Assembly (NCBI GenBank): GCA_028066355.1
Contig: JALCBP010000069.1
Location: forward strand, 1 to 13,621
Origin: UBA1268 sp002694955
Lineage (GTDB): Bacteria > Planctomycetota > Planctomycetia > Pirellulales > UBA1268
DNA length: 13,621 nucleotides
Direction: 5' to 3'
The translations under genes and the position numbers were made by a program. Shown here one piece after another: positions 13,112 through 13,621 of the stretch. Numbering within the stretch: the stretch's first letter is position 1; each line of letters opens with the position of its first letter. A model generated the notes under the pieces. That model ran no database searches. It was not told where the DNA came from and saw nothing but the letters and a program-made list of their open reading frames with translations.

Positions 13112-13621
13112 CTAAGCTATCCGCATGCTTTTCCATCCTGCGGCCTTAGCAGCAGCTATATCAAGCCTAGGATCATCCCCTATAAGAAGAAGGCTCTCGG
13201 GCCCTTTCTGAAGTCGTGACTCTACGGCCTGAAAGAACTGTGGTGCTGGTTTCCTCCAGCCAAGTTCGGATGAAGCAAAAATTTTCTCGATACCATTAAG
13301 AGGTTCGACATGTTTTGCGAGTTCAAGCAGTCGCTCATCAAAGTTACTGGCTACTGCCACCTCAATGCCGAATTCACGGACAGTCTCAAGAAGACGACAA
13401 CCCTGATCTACTGGCTGCCATGATGAAGGCTTACCGAAATGGATCCACAGGTCATCAAAAATTTTGTCGGCAGCCGGTGAGGCTTCAAAAACATCAAAGA
13501 CGATCTGTCGCCACCGGTCATATTCTCGCCTTCTATGTGTGATGAAAGCTGGTTTATTTTGGGCATCAAGAGACTCCTGTCTTTCCCACGCGATTGAAAA
13601 ACGCTGGGCAATCTCTCCTAC
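13112..13621 (-). CDS. HAD-superfamily hydrolase, subfamily IA (5' partial)
   Basis: The C-terminal 169 residues of a haloacid dehalogenase-superfamily phosphatase-like protein (HDHD3/subfamily IA pattern). The frame is open through the window end, so the N-terminus with the catalytic DxD/DxT motif I is missing. A helical cap region comes first (charged, with RRREYDRWRQIVFDVF and WIHFGKPSSWQPV), then motif II in IEVAVASNFDERL (serine of ASN), motif III lysine in ELGWRKPAPQFF, and motif IV in LLLIGDDPRLDIAAAKAAGW, with the two aspartates that bind magnesium. An internal GTG at 13360 is not the start, since homology clearly extends upstream. The substrate is unknown. It reads toward the beta-barrel gene but is separated from it by 375 bases, so an operon is unlikely. 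Confidence 0.88.
   Translation of the reverse strand, partial: VGEIAQRFSIAWERQESLDAQNKPAFITHRRREYDRWRQIVFDVFEASPAADKIFDDLWIHFGKPSSWQPVDQGCRLLETVREFGIEVAVASNFDERLLELAKHVEPLNGIEKIFASSELGWRKPAPQFFQAVESRLQKGPESLLLIGDDPRLDIAAAKAAGWKSMRIA

Noticed and set aside
1..13621. A defence island or mobile element built around RecQ, the RNase H-fold protein and the methyltransferase.
   Set aside because: No transposase, integrase, restriction or toxin gene, no flanking repeats, and RecQ lies about 5 kb away across an unrelated envelope cluster on the other strand.

Overview
The window reads as a chromosomal segment of a planctomycete (Planctomycetota, most like a Pirellulales/Rhodopirellula-type marine lineage). 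The strongest clue is the gene at 1817-2902: an N-terminal prepilin motif followed by the DUF1559 domain and a C-terminal H-x9-DG motif, a family hugely expanded in that phylum. An oversized signal peptidase I and an LptB-type ATPase fit the same assignment. Base composition is close to balanced and slightly AT-rich, and codon use looks even across the window. I see no insertion sequence, phage gene, tRNA, rRNA or CRISPR array.

Layout. At the left edge a RecQ-family helicase (1-1425, +, 5' end missing) converges on a minus-strand block. Read in its transcription direction, that block is: a thioredoxin-like lipoprotein (6386-5784), a very large signal peptidase I (5776-3941), an LptB-like ABC ATPase (3889-3137), a DUF1559 pseudopilin-like protein (2902-1817) and a small lipoprotein (1760-1455). 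The thioredoxin-like gene meets a divergent plus-strand block head to head, with start codons that overlap. The plus-strand block is: a SpoU/TrmH-type RNA methyltransferase (6385-6942), an RNase HII-like protein (6939-7928, ATGA overlap), a SixA-like histidine phosphatase (7966-8463), a low-complexity lipoprotein (8550-8939), a ROK-family sugar kinase (8926-9984) and the ribosomal GTPase LepA/EF4 (10017-11828). The right end has an outer-membrane beta-barrel-like protein (12736-11969, -), a 375-base non-coding stretch and the C-terminal part of a HAD-family hydrolase (13621-13112, -, 5' end missing).

How the genes may work together. The minus-strand block is about the cell envelope: protein export and maturation (signal peptidase, thioredoxin-like lipoprotein), LPS transport (LptB), a pseudopilin-like surface protein and a small lipoprotein. 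The plus-strand block mixes RNA and translation functions (methyltransferase, RNase H-fold protein, LepA) with housekeeping enzymes (SixA, ROK kinase).

The most interesting local object is the signal peptidase. It carries two CxxC pairs, separated by a charged helical segment, between its catalytic Ser and Lys, plus a roughly 270-residue insert that may hold a beta-sandwich before the last catalytic-core motif. It lies 7 nt downstream of a thioredoxin-fold lipoprotein with a CPPC active site. The second most interesting is the coupled methyltransferase / RNase HII-like pair. No whole new defence or mobile system is apparent; the rest looks like ordinary planctomycete chromosome.
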